A stretch of DNA of 64,000 nt. Origin: Canibacter oris (GTDB taxonomy: Bacteria; Actinomycetota; Actinomycetes; Actinomycetales; Microbacteriaceae). Below are positions 53,392-63,763 of this stretch, piece by piece; position 1 is the stretch's first letter; each line of letters opens with the position of its first letter. Position numbers and translations under genes: made by a program. The stretch is taken from positions 62,001-126,000 of the forward strand of contig NZ_JACIFD010000001.1 of assembly GCF_014197205.1 (NCBI RefSeq). The letters are read 5' to 3'. The notes below the pieces were generated by a model. That model searched no databases. It was not told the origin of the DNA and saw nothing but the letters and a program-made list of their open reading frames with translations.

Positions 53392-54912
53392 ATGGATTAC
53401 ACAGCTTTAACTGCCGCTGAAATTTCTGCCGGGCTGCAGGCAGGGGAGTTTACCTCCGAAGCCGTGACGCAGGCGTTTTTGGAGCGAATCGCGGCAACCA
53501 ACGAGGAGCTTAACTCCTTCCTGCACGTAAACGCCGCAGCGCTTGACGCCGCCCGTGACATCGATAAGCGCCGTGCCGCAGGTGAACAGCTGCCGCCGCT
53601 TGCGGGGGTGCCGCTAGCAGTGAAAGACGTGCTGGTGACAACCGATATGCCGTCAACCTCCGGCTCAAAAATTCTTGAGGGGTATATGTCGCCGTTTGAC
53701 GCAACCGTGGTTGCTAAAGCGCGCGAAGCCGGCATGATTTTGCTCGGCAAAACCAACATGGATGAGTTCGCGATGGGCTCGGCTAACGAGACCTCAGCTT
53801 ACGGTCCGGTGAAGAACCCTTGGAACCTCAAAAAGGTGCCGGGTGGTTCGGGTGGTGGATCCGCCGCCGCAGTCGCTGCATTGCAGGCACCTCTGGCACT
53901 CGGCAGCGACACCGGGGGATCAATCCGGCAGCCTGGCGCTTTAACCGGCACCGTTGGCGTTAAACCAACTTATGGTGGGGTGAGCCGCTACGGTGCGATT
54001 GCGATGGCTTCTTCGCTCGACCAGATTGGGCCGTGTGCGCGCACCGTGCTTGATGCCGGACTGCTGCACGACGTTATCTGTGGCTACGACTGGCATGATT
54101 CAACCTCGCTGCAGACGCAGTGGCCGTCAATGGCTGCTGCGGCGCGTGAGGGAGCGGATCCTGCAACCCTGCGCGGCGTCAAAATTGGTGTGGTGAAAGA
54201 GCTGCTGAGCGAAGCCACTCAGCCTGGCGTGCGCGAGCAGTTTGAAGCTGCGCTGGAGCTGGCGCGGCAGGCCGGTGCGGAAATCGTTGAGGTTTCAGCG
54301 CCGCACTTCGAATACTCAGTAGCTGCTTACTACCTGATTATGCCGGCAGAGGTTTCTAGCAACCTGGCGCGCTATGACTCGGTGCGCTTCGGGCTGCGGG
54401 TAGAGCCAGAAAACGGCGGCACCGTCGACGAGGTGATGGGCGCGACCCGCGCCGCTGGCTTTGGGGACGAGGTAAAGCGCCGTATTATTTTGGGCACCTA
54501 CGCGCTGTCTGCGGGTTACTATGATGCCTACTACGGTTCCGCGCAAAAGGTGCGAACCCTGGTGCAGCAAGACTTCAACGCGATGTTTGAGCAGGTTGAT
54601 GTGGTGGTCGCGCCGACCTCTAACACTACCGCTTGGGATCTGGGCGAGCGCGTCAGTGATCCAATGCTCAACTACCTCAACGACGCCACCACTATTCCGG
54701 CAAACCTGGCGGGGCTTCCAGGGCTCAGCCTGCCGGTGGGTCTGGCAGCAGAAGATTCGCTGCCGGTGGGCCTGCAGTTGATGGCGCCACAGTGCGAGGA
54801 TGCGCGGCTTTACCGCGTCGGTGCGGCTCTAGAAAGTTTGATTACAGCGCGCGACGGGAAACCGTTTGCGGCACAGATGCCAAGCGATTTTGGCGCGGAA
54901 GCGGGTGCATAA
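53392..54912 (+). CDS. gatA: Glutamyl-tRNA amidotransferase subunit GatA
   Basis: A 506-residue amidase that frees ammonia from glutamine for GatB. The Ser-cisSer-Lys triad is visible: Lys in [10 protein letters not shown], and the amidase signature [32 protein letters not shown]. SlV-type segments such as [26 protein letters not shown] and [16 protein letters not shown] are typical. GGGGAGGA lies upstream of the ATG. gatB begins one base after the stop, so the subunits are coupled. Confidence 0.98.
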   Translation: MDYTALTAAEISAGLQAGEFTSEAVTQAFLERIAATNEELNSFLHVNAAALDAARDIDKRRAAGEQLPPLAGVPLAVKDVLVTTDMPSTSGSKILEGYMSPFDATVVAKAREAGMILLGKTNMDEFAMGSANETSAYGPVKNPWNLKKVPGGSGGGSAAAVAALQAPLALGSDTGGSIRQPGALTGTVGVKPTYGGVSRYGAIAMASSLDQIGPCARTVLDAGLLHDVICGYDWHDSTSLQTQWPSMAAAAREGADPATLRGVKIGVVKELLSEATQPGVREQFEAALELARQAGAEIVEVSAPHFEYSVAAYYLIMPAEVSSNLARYDSVRFGLRVEPENGGTVDEVMGATRAAGFGDEVKRRIILGTYALSAGYYDAYYGSAQKVRTLVQQDFNAMFEQVDVVVAPTSNTTAWDLGERVSDPMLNYLNDATTIPANLAGLPGLSLPVGLAAEDSLPVGLQLMAPQCEDARLYRVGAALESLITARDGKPFAAQMPSDFGAEAGA

Positions 54913-54913
54913 A

Positions 54914-56413
54914 ATGGCAAAAATTAAGCTGATGGACTATGACAAAGCGCTGGAGTTGTTTGAGCCGGTAATCGGGCTTGAGGTGCATGTCGAGCTGAAC
55001 ACCAAGACTAAGATGTTTTCAGCTGCTCCAAACTTCTTTGGTGGGGAGCCTAACACCAACGTCACCCCGGTTTGCTTGGGGTTGCCGGGCACGCTGCCGG
55101 TTGTGAACGAGCAGGCAGTGCGCTACTCAATCTCTCTGGGGTTGGCGCTGGGATGCCAAATCGCTGAGATTAGCGGCTTTGCACGCAAGAACTACTTCTA
55201 CCCAGACATGGCGAAGGACTACCAGATTTCGCAGTACGATGATCCGATCGCGTATGACGGCTCAGTTGAAATCGAACTGGCGAGCGGGCGCGTTGTGCAC
55301 GTGCCGATTGAGCGCGCGCACATGGAAGAAGACGCCGGCAAGCTAACCCACGAGGGTGGCGCAACCGGGCGTATTCAGGGCGCAACCCACTCACTGGTTG
55401 ATTACAACCGCGGCGGTGTGCCGCTGGTGGAGATTGTGACGCGGCCGATTGTTGGCGGCGAAGCGGATACCCCAGAGATCGCAGCAGAGTATGTTGCAAC
55501 AATTCGCGAGATTGTGAAATCTTTGGGGATTTCAGATGCGCGCATGGAACGCGGCAATATTCGCTGTGATGCAAACGTTTCGCTGCGGCCACGCGGCACC
55601 GAAAAATTCGGAATCCGCACCGAGACTAAAAACGTGAACTCACTGCGTTCGATTGAGCGTGCGGTGCGGTTTGAGATTCAGCGGCAGGCACAGATTCTCG
55701 CTGATGGCGGGGAAATTCTGCAGGAGACGCGGCACTGGCACGAGGACACAGGGGAGACCAGCCCGGGCCGACCAAAGAGCGATGCTGATGATTACCGCTA
55801 CTTCCCGGAGCCTGATTTGGCGCCGCTGGCGCCATCTCCGGAATTAGTTGCTGAGCTGCGCGCCGCGTTGCCAGAGCACCCAACTGTGCGCCGCCGCCGA
55901 CTGCGGGAGCAGTGGGCGTTTAGTGAACTAGAGTTCCGTGATGTGCTGAACGCGGGGCTAATGGACGCGGTTGAAGCCACTGTCGCAGCCGGTGTTACGC
56001 CGCAGACCGCGCGGAAGTGGTGGACCGGCGAGATTGCGCGTATCGCTAACGAGCAGGGCGCAGCTGCCGCTGATCTCATCACCCCGGCACAGCTGGCTGA
56101 GGTTGTGGAGCTGGTTGATGCCGGAACTCTCAACGACAAGCTCGCGCGCCAGGTTATCGGTGCGATTATTGCGGGTGAGGGCAGCGCTGCAGAAATTGTG
56201 GCACAGCGTGGTCTGGCGATCGTGTCTGATGAGGGAGCGCTAACGGCGGCCGTTGACGAGGCACTTGCGGCGCAGCCTGACGTGCTGCAGAAGATTCGTG
56301 ACGGTAAGGTGCAGGCTGCCGGCGCGATTATTGGCGCGGTGATGAAAGCGATGCAGGGGCAGGCTGATGCTGCTCGGGTGCGGGAGCTAGTGCTGGAGCG
56401 CGCTGCGCAGTAG
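54914..56413 (+). CDS. gatB: Aspartyl/glutamyl-tRNA amidotransferase subunit GatB
   Basis: 499 residues that phosphorylate and amidate Glu-tRNA(Gln) or Asp-tRNA(Asn). The catalytic cradle has [61 protein letters not shown] and [14 protein letters not shown]. The C-terminal YqeY-like tail binds tRNA ([26 protein letters not shown], and [10 protein letters not shown]-like end). The start is the ATG at 54914; the frame open upstream overlaps gatA. A terminator follows. Confidence 0.98.
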   Translation: MAKIKLMDYDKALELFEPVIGLEVHVELNTKTKMFSAAPNFFGGEPNTNVTPVCLGLPGTLPVVNEQAVRYSISLGLALGCQIAEISGFARKNYFYPDMAKDYQISQYDDPIAYDGSVEIELASGRVVHVPIERAHMEEDAGKLTHEGGATGRIQGATHSLVDYNRGGVPLVEIVTRPIVGGEADTPEIAAEYVATIREIVKSLGISDARMERGNIRCDANVSLRPRGTEKFGIRTETKNVNSLRSIERAVRFEIQRQAQILADGGEILQETRHWHEDTGETSPGRPKSDADDYRYFPEPDLAPLAPSPELVAELRAALPEHPTVRRRRLREQWAFSELEFRDVLNAGLMDAVEATVAAGVTPQTARKWWTGEIARIANEQGAAAADLITPAQLAEVVELVDAGTLNDKLARQVIGAIIAGEGSAAEIVAQRGLAIVSDEGALTAAVDEALAAQPDVLQKIRDGKVQAAGAIIGAVMKAMQGQADAARVRELVLERAAQ

Positions 56414-56455
56414 TTCACTGCTCGAATCTGGCGCAGGTAAGCAGCGGCTGCAGAT

Positions 56456-56500
56456 AAACAGGTGATGGGTTTCTGGATAGCAGAGCCCATCACCTGTTTT
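56456..56500 (+). terminator. Rho-independent terminator after gatB
   Basis: AAACAGGTGATGGG (56456-56469) pairs with CCCATCACCTGTTT (56486-56499), with an inner TCTG/CAGA pairing and a TTTT end. A small GAGCGC-TGTG-GCGCTC hairpin follows at 56521-56536. Confidence 0.92.
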
Positions 56501-56564
56501 GCGCGGTGTCGCGAGTGGTTGAGCGCTGTGGCGCTCGCTATTTTCAGGCAAGAAACAGCATAAT

Positions 56565-56580
56565 TAGAACTTGCGTTCGA
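56565..56580 (+). promoter_or_regulatory. LexA (SOS) box of dinB
   Basis: TAGAACTTGCGTTCGA matches the Gram-positive LexA operator TCGAAC-N4-GTTCGA at 11 of 12 defined bases. It overlaps the -35 hexamer of the gene, the classic site for repression. A further GTTCGA half-site lies at 56588-56593. Confidence 0.85.
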
Positions 56581-56599
56581 TAGTTTTGTTCGATAAAAT
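56571..56599 (+). promoter_or_regulatory. dinB promoter with leaderless geometry
   Basis: TTGCGT (56571-56576) and TAAAAT (56594-56599) are 17 bp apart. The -10 box ends 6 bases before the ATG at 56606 and no ribosome site is present, so transcription should start at the A of ATG. Confidence 0.7.
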
Positions 56600-56605
56600 T
56601 GTGTT

Positions 56606-57844
56606 ATGAAGCAGCGCGTGATTATGCACATCGACATGGATTGTTTCTTCGTGTCGGTAGAACGGTTGTATGACGCACGGCTAATAGGCCGCCCGGTAGC
56701 CGTTACCACTGACAACCGTCGTAGTGTGGTGTCGAGTGCGAGTTACGAGGCAAGAAAATACGGTGTTCGCAGCGCGATGCCGACTGTGCGGGCAAAGCAG
56801 CAGTGCGCCGAGCTTTTAATAGTGGAGCCGCACATGGAACGCTACCAGGCGGTTTCACGGCGAGTTTTTGAGATTTTTGAGCGTTTTACACCGCTGGTTG
56901 AAAGACTCGGTATCGACGAGGGTTTTCTTGATGTCACGGGCAGCCTTAAACTTTTTGGAGAGCCCCGCCACATAGCAGAGCAAATCAGAAGCACTGTGTG
57001 GCAAGAGCTCGGGGTGCCGTGTTCGGTCGGTATCGGGCCAAATAAATTTATCGCTAAAATCGCCTCGGTTAAAGCTAAACCTGACGGTGTTTACGAGGTC
57101 CCAGCAGCCGTAGCTCTGCATTTTTTGCATCAGCTCCCAGTTACTGAAGTGTATGGGGTGGGCCCTAAAACCGTGCAAAAACTTAACGCACGAGCAATTC
57201 ACACCGTAGCTGACCTGTATCAGACCCCGCACAGCTCTCTGGTGCGGCTGGTGGGTAAAGCCATGGGTGATAAGCTCTATCAGCTAGCGCGCGGCGTAGA
57301 CGAGCGGGAGATAGAAATCAGCAGAGACCCTAAAAGTATCAGCAACGAAAGCACCTTTGAGTACGACACTAACGACCCAGCCGAGATTACCGCCGCAATT
57401 TCCTTTCTGTCGCAGAAAGTGGCGCGCAGACTGCGTAAAGCTGGGATGCAAGCCGGCAGCATCGGGGTAAACGTCAGATGGCAAGATTTCACCTCCGGAG
57501 GCACGCATCTGAGTCTGGCGCAACCTACCAACTCTACCCAGGTGATTTACAACACTGCGATGCAGCTGGTAACGCAGTTCCTGACAGAGGGCCGAAAAGT
57601 GAGACTTTTAGGAGTGAGCACCGGAAAACTGGTTAAAGAAAACACCGCAGCGTTACCCCTGTGGGAAGAAGACAACCAGCGCTGGCACAGCATCGACGTT
57701 GTAGCTGACCAAATAGCAGAAAAATACGGCTCCGTGCCAATCACAACGGCGCGGCTTTTAGAATCAACGCAGCAGCAAGCAGAGGAAAACCAAAACAGCT
57801 TCGGCAACCGCGGACATGCGGGAGGGTTTCGTATCATCGACTGA
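56606..57844 (+). CDS. dinB: Y-family DNA polymerase IV DinB
   Basis: A 412-residue translesion polymerase. Catalytic residues are in MHIDMDCFFVSVE and RLGIDEGFLDVTG (the usual SIDEAFLD is GIDEGFLD, catalytic Asp-Glu kept). NTP-binding is in SSASYEARKYGVRSAMP. The thumb has CSVGIGPNKFIAKIASVKAKPDG and YGVGPKTVQKLN, and the little-finger domain covers about 235-345. The C-terminus shows no clear beta-clamp QL-type motif beyond QRWHSIDVVADQI. LexA control is visible at the promoter. It converges on the DUF2017 gene. Confidence 0.95.
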   Translation: MKQRVIMHIDMDCFFVSVERLYDARLIGRPVAVTTDNRRSVVSSASYEARKYGVRSAMPTVRAKQQCAELLIVEPHMERYQAVSRRVFEIFERFTPLVERLGIDEGFLDVTGSLKLFGEPRHIAEQIRSTVWQELGVPCSVGIGPNKFIAKIASVKAKPDGVYEVPAAVALHFLHQLPVTEVYGVGPKTVQKLNARAIHTVADLYQTPHSSLVRLVGKAMGDKLYQLARGVDEREIEISRDPKSISNESTFEYDTNDPAEITAAISFLSQKVARRLRKAGMQAGSIGVNVRWQDFTSGGTHLSLAQPTNSTQVIYNTAMQLVTQFLTEGRKVRLLGVSTGKLVKENTAALPLWEEDNQRWHSIDVVADQIAEKYGSVPITTARLLESTQQQAEENQNSFGNRGHAGGFRIID

Positions 57845-57899
57845 ATTTACTCGCGGTTAAAGCTAAAGAAAGCTGCGGCACATGCTGCGGCACAGGCAG

Positions 57900-58742
57900 C
57901 TAGTCCTCGCTGAGGAAAACCACCGCGGTCGATAACCCGTCAACAAAAATAGTGAGCCAGTCAAGCACCGCCGCGTGATCTGCAGCTAACTCGCCAGCCT
58001 CCGCAGCCCGTAGCGGCGACATTCCAGTCTCCGAAATCACCCGTGATGCAACAGACAAACGCACCAAATTTGTGATGCGCGCCCATCTAGCTGCGCCCAC
58101 CGCATCAAACTCCAGCGTGTAAGGGTGAGTCTTCGCAATCAACTGCTGCAGCTGCTTTTTAACCCGCTCATCAGCCTCAAAATCAGGGTTATCTAAATCT
58201 ACCTCGCCAGCGTTCTCCTGAATCTCCCGCAGCGTCTGTTCTAACTCCAGATTCTCAGCCAGATCCGCAGCATCCTCCGACCAGTTCTCGTAAAGCTCAG
58301 CCTCGTCAAAGGGGGAGTCCGTATCAGTGCTATCCTGCTGCAGCTCATCCTGCAAAAACAAAAAAGCATCGCTGCGTAGCTGCTGCACATCAGCCGCTAG
58401 CTGCTCATCAGAATAAAGCATCCCGTTGAGCTCCCCGATAATCATCGCAAGATCCGCCCGATGCTGCAGTAAGAGACCCCGCTCCTGTGTCATCCGCATA
58501 AACTTCGCATACTCCGGGTCAGCGGCAGCATCTGGGAAAAGCATCGCCAGGGCCGGATCTGCGGGCGCAGTCTCCGAGCCACCCAGATCCAACCCCGCAA
58601 ATAGCGGATCCGCATCAGCTGAAATCTGCTGCAAATACTGCTCTAGCATCAAATCCAGCTGTGAAAACAGATTGCTCATAGAGCGCGCCTCGATACGGCG
58701 CAGCCGCATCACACAAAGTTCATGATGTAAAGCTAATTCCAT
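57900..58742 (-). CDS. DUF2017 family protein
   Basis: 280 residues, soluble and acidic, Leu/Ala-rich. Features are MSNLFSQLDLMLEQYLQQI, ADPALAMLFPDAAADPEYAKFMRMTQ and the C-terminal TNLVRLSVASRVI followed by AADHAAVLDWLTIFVDGLSTAVV. DUF2017 is an actinobacterial family of unknown function, nearly always next to clpS. The first ATG overlaps the end of clpS by 10 bases, so they are coupled. A role in adaptor-linked proteolysis is guessed from context only. Confidence 0.88.
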   Translation of the reverse strand: MELALHHELCVMRLRRIEARSMSNLFSQLDLMLEQYLQQISADADPLFAGLDLGGSETAPADPALAMLFPDAAADPEYAKFMRMTQERGLLLQHRADLAMIIGELNGMLYSDEQLAADVQQLRSDAFLFLQDELQQDSTDTDSPFDEAELYENWSEDAADLAENLELEQTLREIQENAGEVDLDNPDFEADERVKKQLQQLIAKTHPYTLEFDAVGAARWARITNLVRLSVASRVISETGMSPLRAAEAGELAADHAAVLDWLTIFVDGLSTAVVFLSED

Positions 58743-59005
58743 GTCGACCCGCTCGCCTCAAGAGGAGCCATCTTCGCTTGCAAACCGTAGCTGTGCAAAG
58801 TTGTGACAAGCCGTTGGCAGTCATCCTCGAAACCCGCAAAAACTGTGGCATCACCGAGTCCAGAAATTTTTTCCACCGTGCTTTCAGCGTCGGGAACCGC
58901 AAGATGCAGCTCATGCACCAAAACCATGGTGACATACGACGCAAGATTGACGTCGTCATCAAAAATTGTGACCCGCCAGTAGCCGTTTTCGTGTGTCTCA
59001 GTCAC
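58733..59005 (-). CDS. clpS: ATP-dependent Clp protease adaptor ClpS
   Basis: 90 residues. The core WRVTIFDDDVNLASYVTMVLVHELHL is the ClpS N-degron pocket (D-D-N motif, family VLLYNDDVNTMDYVV...L). It delivers N-end rule substrates to ClpAP/ClpC. The GTG start has GAGG 5 bases upstream. It lies 18 bp after the dedA stop and overlaps DUF2017. Confidence 0.93.
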   Translation of the reverse strand: MTETHENGYWRVTIFDDDVNLASYVTMVLVHELHLAVPDAESTVEKISGLGDATVFAGFEDDCQRLVTTLHSYGLQAKMAPLEASGSTWN

Positions 59006-59023
59006 CGCAGCCTCACAACCTGG

Positions 59024-59698
59024 TTATTTGGCCGCGCGATGTGCGCGGAACTTCTTGAACAACCACCACATCAGAAGCGCTGCAATGAGCGCCAAAATTA
59101 CATACTTGAAATAGTCAATAAAACCGCTAACCTCTTGCCAGCGATCCCCGAGCAGATAGCCAGCAGAGACAAAAATTGTGTTCCAAATCAGGCTCCCAGC
59201 AGTGGTCAGCAGCGAAAACCGCAGCAGATTCATGCGTTCAACACCGGCAGGAATCGAAATCAAGGAGCGAAAAATCGGCAGCATCCGTCCAAAGAAAACC
59301 GCCTTATAGCCATGCTTATTAAACCAGGCAACCGTTTTCTCAACGTCGCTGCCGCTTACCAGCGGCAGCTTGTTAGCCAGCGCCACCATCCGGTCATGCC
59401 CCAGCTTCGCGCCAATCCAATAGAGGAACAAAGCGCCCACTAGTGAGCCCGCAGTCGCCCACAAAATAGCTTCAAACGGGCTGAACTTCGCTTCCGGCAT
59501 TGCCGCAGTGAAACCAGCCAGCGGCAGCAGCACCTCGCTCGGAATCGGCGGGAAAAGATTTTCCACAGCAATTCCGATTGCGACGCCGGGTGCGCCGATG
59601 ACATTCATGAGGTTGATAATCCAGGTCACGATAGGATCAAGCCAGCTGCCCTCGCCAGCACCGGTGAGCGCGGAAAAAATTGTGCTGTGGAACGTCAT
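59024..59698 (-). CDS. DedA family membrane protein
   Basis: 224 residues with about five hydrophobic segments. It contains the VTT/SNARE-associated domain: ENLFPPIPSEVLLPLAGF, FLYWIGAKLGHDR and the signature VFFGRMLPIFRSLISIPAGVERMNLLRFSLLTTAGSLIWNTIFVSAGY. DedA proteins act in undecaprenyl-phosphate or lipid recycling and proton-motive-force homeostasis. It sits 15 bp after leuB on the same strand. Confidence 0.92.
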   Translation of the reverse strand: MTFHSTIFSALTGAGEGSWLDPIVTWIINLMNVIGAPGVAIGIAVENLFPPIPSEVLLPLAGFTAAMPEAKFSPFEAILWATAGSLVGALFLYWIGAKLGHDRMVALANKLPLVSGSDVEKTVAWFNKHGYKAVFFGRMLPIFRSLISIPAGVERMNLLRFSLLTTAGSLIWNTIFVSAGYLLGDRWQEVSGFIDYFKYVILALIAALLMWWLFKKFRAHRAAK

Positions 59699-59713
59699 CT
59701 TCTTTAGCCTCGT

Positions 59714-60829
59714 CTAATTCAACCGTGCAAGGGCCTGCACCAGCGGCTCAGAAATCACGGTGGTGATAGTTTCAGGGGCGGCAACCAAAGCGGCAATGCG
59801 CGCTCCGATTTCTGCAGTGGTCAGCCCCATGCGCGGGCCAGCCAAAGCCGGCAGCTCGGCTAAAACCTGCGCAGTGGCAGCCTCAATCGCTGCGGCGGCT
59901 GATCCCTCACCCAAATGCCCCAGCAGCAGTGACAGCGCCAAAATCGCGCCAGCCGGATTCGCTACCTGCTGCCCGGCAATGTCAGGGGCGGAACCGTGAA
60001 TCGCCTCAAACATGCTCGGAGCCGAACCGTCAAGATTGAGATTAGCGCTGGTTGATACGCCCATACCGCCCTGAATCACCGCCCCCAAATCAGTGACGAT
60101 ATCACCGAAAAGATTGTCTGTCACAACCACGTCAAAACGCTCAGGGCACACCGGCAGATGGAAGCACATAGCGTCAACGTGCACATAATCGACAGTCACC
60201 TCGGGGTAGTCTTGACCCACCTCTGCGACAACCTTCGACCACAGCTTACCGGCGGCGACCAGCACGTTAGTTTTGTGGCACAGCGTCAGCTTCTTACGGC
60301 GCTGCATCGCCAGCTTAAACGCGTACTCTACCACCCGGCGCACCGCCGCGTAAGTGTTCACAGACTCCTGCACCGCAACCTCAAGCGGCGTGTCAGCGTG
60401 CACAGTGAGACCCTCTGCAACATATGCGCCCTCAGTGTTTTCGCGCACGAAAACGATGTCGCACTGCTCTGGCTGCAACCCGGCAATTGGTGTCGGCACC
60501 CCTGGGTACAGGCGCACTGGACGCACATTAGCTGCCTGCGTAAAACGCTTGCGCATCTCTAAAATAATCCCGCGCTCGAGAATTCCGGGAGTTACCCGCG
60601 GGTCACCCATTGCGCCGAACAAAATCGCGTCAAACTCGGCCAGCTCAGCCGCCGCCTCCTGTAAAAGCTCCCCGGTCGCGAGATAGTGATCGGCTCCCAT
60701 CGGAAAATACTGTCGCGCCGTACTGAAACCAAACCGTTGCTCGGCTGCATCCAGTACCGCAACCGCGGCCGCAATGACCTCGGGGCCGATACCGTCACCC
60801 GGCATAATCGCAATTTTATGAGCTGTCAT
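59714..60829 (-). CDS. leuB: 3-Isopropylmalate dehydrogenase LeuB
   Basis: 371 residues; oxidises 3-isopropylmalate with NAD in leucine synthesis. It has MPGDGIGPEVIAAAVAVL, VRENTEGAYVAEG, the catalytic Tyr/Lys region ending LTLCHKTNVLV, the Asp cluster in DVVVTDNLFGDIVTDLGAVIQGG, and the NAD-binding HGSAPDIAGQQVANPAGAILA. Length and motifs fit actinobacterial LeuB, although tartrate dehydrogenases of the same family are similar. No other leu gene is in the window. ACTATG context shows only a weak ribosome site (GGAAGCACT). Confidence 0.93.
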   Translation of the reverse strand: MTAHKIAIMPGDGIGPEVIAAAVAVLDAAEQRFGFSTARQYFPMGADHYLATGELLQEAAAELAEFDAILFGAMGDPRVTPGILERGIILEMRKRFTQAANVRPVRLYPGVPTPIAGLQPEQCDIVFVRENTEGAYVAEGLTVHADTPLEVAVQESVNTYAAVRRVVEYAFKLAMQRRKKLTLCHKTNVLVAAGKLWSKVVAEVGQDYPEVTVDYVHVDAMCFHLPVCPERFDVVVTDNLFGDIVTDLGAVIQGGMGVSTSANLNLDGSAPSMFEAIHGSAPDIAGQQVANPAGAILALSLLLGHLGEGSAAAAIEAATAQVLAELPALAGPRMGLTTAEIGARIAALVAAPETITTVISEPLVQALARLN

Positions 60830-60864
60830 AGTGCTTCCTTGAGGGTAGGCGCAGAGCTGCGACG

Positions 60865-61656
60865 TTAGTTAGAGCTGTTTTCGGCAATAAAGGTGCGGAA
60901 AGTTTCAAGCGGCTGCGCGCCGGTAATCGGGGTTTGGCCAATAGCAAAGAACGGCACACTGTTCACCCCGAGCTGCTGTGCCAGAGCGGTTTCTTCCACA
61001 ACTTTTTGTTGCAGCTGTGGATCAGCCAAGCGCTCCTGGAACTTTTGTATGTCAGGAACCCCCGCGGTCTTCGCGAAAGCCACTAGCTCTTGCTCGCTCA
61101 GCTCCGGGTGACCATTGGTTGGGGCCTTGTCGAAAACTGCCTCCACAAACTCTTTAAACTTGCCCTGCTCTGCAGCTGCGTGTGCTGCCACTGCGCCCCG
61201 GCGGGAACCCTCATCGAAGAATGAAACCACGCGCACCTCGATGCGCATCTTACCGGTTGCAATGTATTCCTTGTGCAGGGTAGGCAGCGTTTCGCGAGTG
61301 AACTTGGCGCAGTAAGGGCAGCCCATGTCGATCCACTCCCGCATAACCAGCGGTGCATCAGCTTTGCCGATGGTCATGCTCTCCGGGTGGTTTGCGAGTA
61401 CGTCATCGAGGCTCTGAGCACCCGCAACCTGTTGCGCAGCCTGCTTTTCGGCAGCGGTTTTGGAGTCAGACGTAGCAGCATCTGAGCTTGCCTCAGCGCT
61501 GTGCTGCGCGGTAGCAACAGCTTCGGAATCAGATTTGCTAGCTCCAGCACGCTGCCCGAGCATGAACGCTAAGACTGCCCCCAGTGCGACGATAACTGCC
61601 ACCAGGACGTAGATAATCTTGATAAATTTCCGTTTAGTCTGTTCCGCTGTTTTCAC
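60865..61656 (-). CDS. DsbA-family thioredoxin-like protein, membrane-anchored
   Basis: 263 residues. An N-terminal membrane anchor (about 12-34) is followed by a Ser/Ala-rich linker and a DsbA-like domain (about 92-260). The active site is CPYC (C113-C116) and the cis-Pro is in SVPFFAIG. This layout fits actinobacterial extracytoplasmic oxidoreductases such as MdbA-type proteins. The VKOR-like protein at 20459 is a likely partner. The GTG start has no ribosome site, but TAGGCT (61668-61663) ends exactly 6 bases before it. The N-terminal -QTKRKFIK- precedes the anchor, keeping the rest outside. Confidence 0.9.
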   Translation of the reverse strand: MKTAEQTKRKFIKIIYVLVAVIVALGAVLAFMLGQRAGASKSDSEAVATAQHSAEASSDAATSDSKTAAEKQAAQQVAGAQSLDDVLANHPESMTIGKADAPLVMREWIDMGCPYCAKFTRETLPTLHKEYIATGKMRIEVRVVSFFDEGSRRGAVAAHAAAEQGKFKEFVEAVFDKAPTNGHPELSEQELVAFAKTAGVPDIQKFQERLADPQLQQKVVEETALAQQLGVNSVPFFAIGQTPITGAQPLETFRTFIAENSSN

Positions 61657-61662
61657 AACAAT

Positions 61663-61668
61663 AGCCTA
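61663..61668 (-). promoter_or_regulatory. -10 box of the DsbA-like gene, leaderless geometry
   Basis: TAGGCT on the minus strand (61668-61663) is followed by ATTGTT and then the GTG at 61656. No -35 consensus is evident at normal spacing. Confidence 0.45.
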
Positions 61669-61801
61669 GCGGAAAAGCCTTGCACAAAGATGTGTAAGCG
61701 GTAAGAAAATATCAGCAATCCCGGGAAATTCGCTGCTGCCGAAGGTAAACCAGAGTAAACTTGAGTGTCTAAACTTAATTATTCGATACGAGGAGTTCTG
61801 A

Positions 61802-63763
61802 GTGGCCGACGGGTTTGCACTTTTCACTGACCGGAACGTTGTCGCGATGCGCGTTAACGGTGAGTTGCGGGATTTAGCGCACACGGTGACAGACACCGAC
61901 ACGGTTGAGCCAGTCACAATCGACTCTCCTGACGGGTTGAATATTTTGCGCCACTCCGCGGCGCACGTGCTGGCGCAGGCGGTGCAGGCGATTAACCCGG
62001 AGGCAAAACTGGGCATTGGCCCACCAATCACCGACGGTTTTTACTACGATTTTGATCCTGCGGTGCCGTTTACCCCGGAAGATTTGAAGCAGATTAGTAA
62101 AGAAATGCAGCGCATCATTAAACAGGGGCAGCGCTTCGTGCGTCGCGTTGTGACTGAGGATGAAGCGCGGCAAGAACTGGCTGCGGAACCGTACAAGCTC
62201 GAACTGATTGGGCTAAAGGGCGCGGGTGACGACAACGAGAGTGTTGAGGTTGGTGGCGCGGAGCTCACCATTTATGACAATGTGGATCCTAAAACCGGCG
62301 AGGTTTGCTGGAAAGATTTGTGCCGCGGGCCGCACCTGCCCAACACCCGCATGATTGGTAACGGGTGGGCCTTGCTGCGCAGTGCCGGAGCTTACTGGCG
62401 CGGCAGCGAGAAAAACCCGATGCTGCAGCGTATTTATGGCACCGCGTGGCCGAGCAAAGAGGAGCTGCGCGACTATCAGACCCGGCTGGAAGAGGCGGCC
62501 AAGCGTGATCACCGCAAACTCGGGGTGGAGCTTGATCTGTTTAGCTTCCCAGATGAGATTGGTTCCGGCCTCGCGGTTTTCCACCCGAAGGGCGGCAAGA
62601 TCCGCAATGAAATGGAAAATTATCTGCGCGAACAGCTGTTAGCAGCTGACTACGAGCTGGTAAACACTCCGCACATCACCAAGGGACAACTGTTTGAAAC
62701 CAGTCAGCACCTGAACTGGTACAAAGACGGGATGTTTCCGGCGATGCACCTCGACGAGGTATGTGATGCTGCCGGTAACGTAGTGAAGCCGGGGCAAGAT
62801 TACTACCTGAAGCCAATGAACTGCCCGTTCCACAACCTGATTTTCCGGGCGCGAGCGCGCAGCTACCGCGAACTGCCGCTGCGCCTTGCCGAATTCGGCA
62901 CTGTTTACCGTTACGAAAAGAGCGGCACCCTTGCCGGTTTGACTCGGGTGCGCGGTTTGACCCAGGATGACGCGCATATTTATGTCACCGAGGAGCAGGT
63001 GGCAGATGAGATTAAGCGGCAGCTGGATTTCGTGTTTGAAACTCTGCGTGGCTACGGCCTCACCGACTTCTACCTGGAGCTGTCAACCCGCGATCCAGAA
63101 AAATCAGTGGGCAGCGATGAGCAGTGGCACACCGCCGAAACGATGCTCGCGAAGATCGCTGAGGAATCTGGGCTGGAATTGGTGGCGGATCCGGGCGGCG
63201 CCGCGTTTTACGGGCCAAAAATTTCGGTGCAGGCGCGTGACGCCATCGGCCGCACCTGGCAGTTGAGCACCGTGCAGCTCGACTTTAACCAGCCAGAGCT
63301 GTTCGAGCTGGAATACGCCGCAGCTGACGGCACCCGCAAGCGGCCAATTATGATTCACCGCGCTCTGCTCGGTTCGATTGAGCGCTTCTTTGCGATTTTG
63401 CTGGAGCACTATGCTGGTGCATTCCCAGTGTGGTTGGCTCCGGTGCAGGTTGTCGGGATTCCGGTGGCTGACGAGTTTGCTCCTTATCTCGGCGAGGTTA
63501 TCGCCGAGCTGAAGCGGCGCGGGGTGCGTGCTGAGCTCGATGACAGCGATGATCGGATGCCGAAGAAGATTCGCACCCACACCAAGGCCAAGGTTCCGTT
63601 CCAGCTGATTGCCGGTGCTGACGATCGGCAAGCCGGTGCGGTAAGCTTCCGCTTCCGCGACGGCAGCCAGCTGAACGGGGTGCCAGTCGAGCAGGCCGTG
63701 AATCGCATTATGCAAGCGATTGCCGACCACGAGCAGGTAAACACCGCCTGGGAAAAAATCTAG
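61802..63763 (+). CDS. thrS: Threonyl-tRNA synthetase ThrS
   Basis: 653 residues. A TGS-like start is followed by the editing domain ([16 protein letters not shown] and [13 protein letters not shown] with His and Cys ligands), the class II core (motif 1 near [75 protein letters not shown] motif 2) and motif 3 [21 protein letters not shown]. The C-terminal anticodon-binding domain ends [21 protein letters not shown] lies 6 bases before the GTG start. The next gene begins at the last base of its stop. Confidence 0.98.
   Translation: MADGFALFTDRNVVAMRVNGELRDLAHTVTDTDTVEPVTIDSPDGLNILRHSAAHVLAQAVQAINPEAKLGIGPPITDGFYYDFDPAVPFTPEDLKQISKEMQRIIKQGQRFVRRVVTEDEARQELAAEPYKLELIGLKGAGDDNESVEVGGAELTIYDNVDPKTGEVCWKDLCRGPHLPNTRMIGNGWALLRSAGAYWRGSEKNPMLQRIYGTAWPSKEELRDYQTRLEEAAKRDHRKLGVELDLFSFPDEIGSGLAVFHPKGGKIRNEMENYLREQLLAADYELVNTPHITKGQLFETSQHLNWYKDGMFPAMHLDEVCDAAGNVVKPGQDYYLKPMNCPFHNLIFRARARSYRELPLRLAEFGTVYRYEKSGTLAGLTRVRGLTQDDAHIYVTEEQVADEIKRQLDFVFETLRGYGLTDFYLELSTRDPEKSVGSDEQWHTAETMLAKIAEESGLELVADPGGAAFYGPKISVQARDAIGRTWQLSTVQLDFNQPELFELEYAAADGTRKRPIMIHRALLGSIERFFAILLEHYAGAFPVWLAPVQVVGIPVADEFAPYLGEVIAELKRRGVRAELDDSDDRMPKKIRTHTKAKVPFQLIAGADDRQAGAVSFRFRDGSQLNGVPVEQAVNRIMQAIADHEQVNTAWEKI

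Noticed and set aside
61742-61801. Possible T-box or threonine-responsive leader before thrS
   Set aside because: Only 140 bp separate the neighbouring genes, with no specifier loop, antiterminator or T-box sequence. The repeated TAAAC words there are too short to support.
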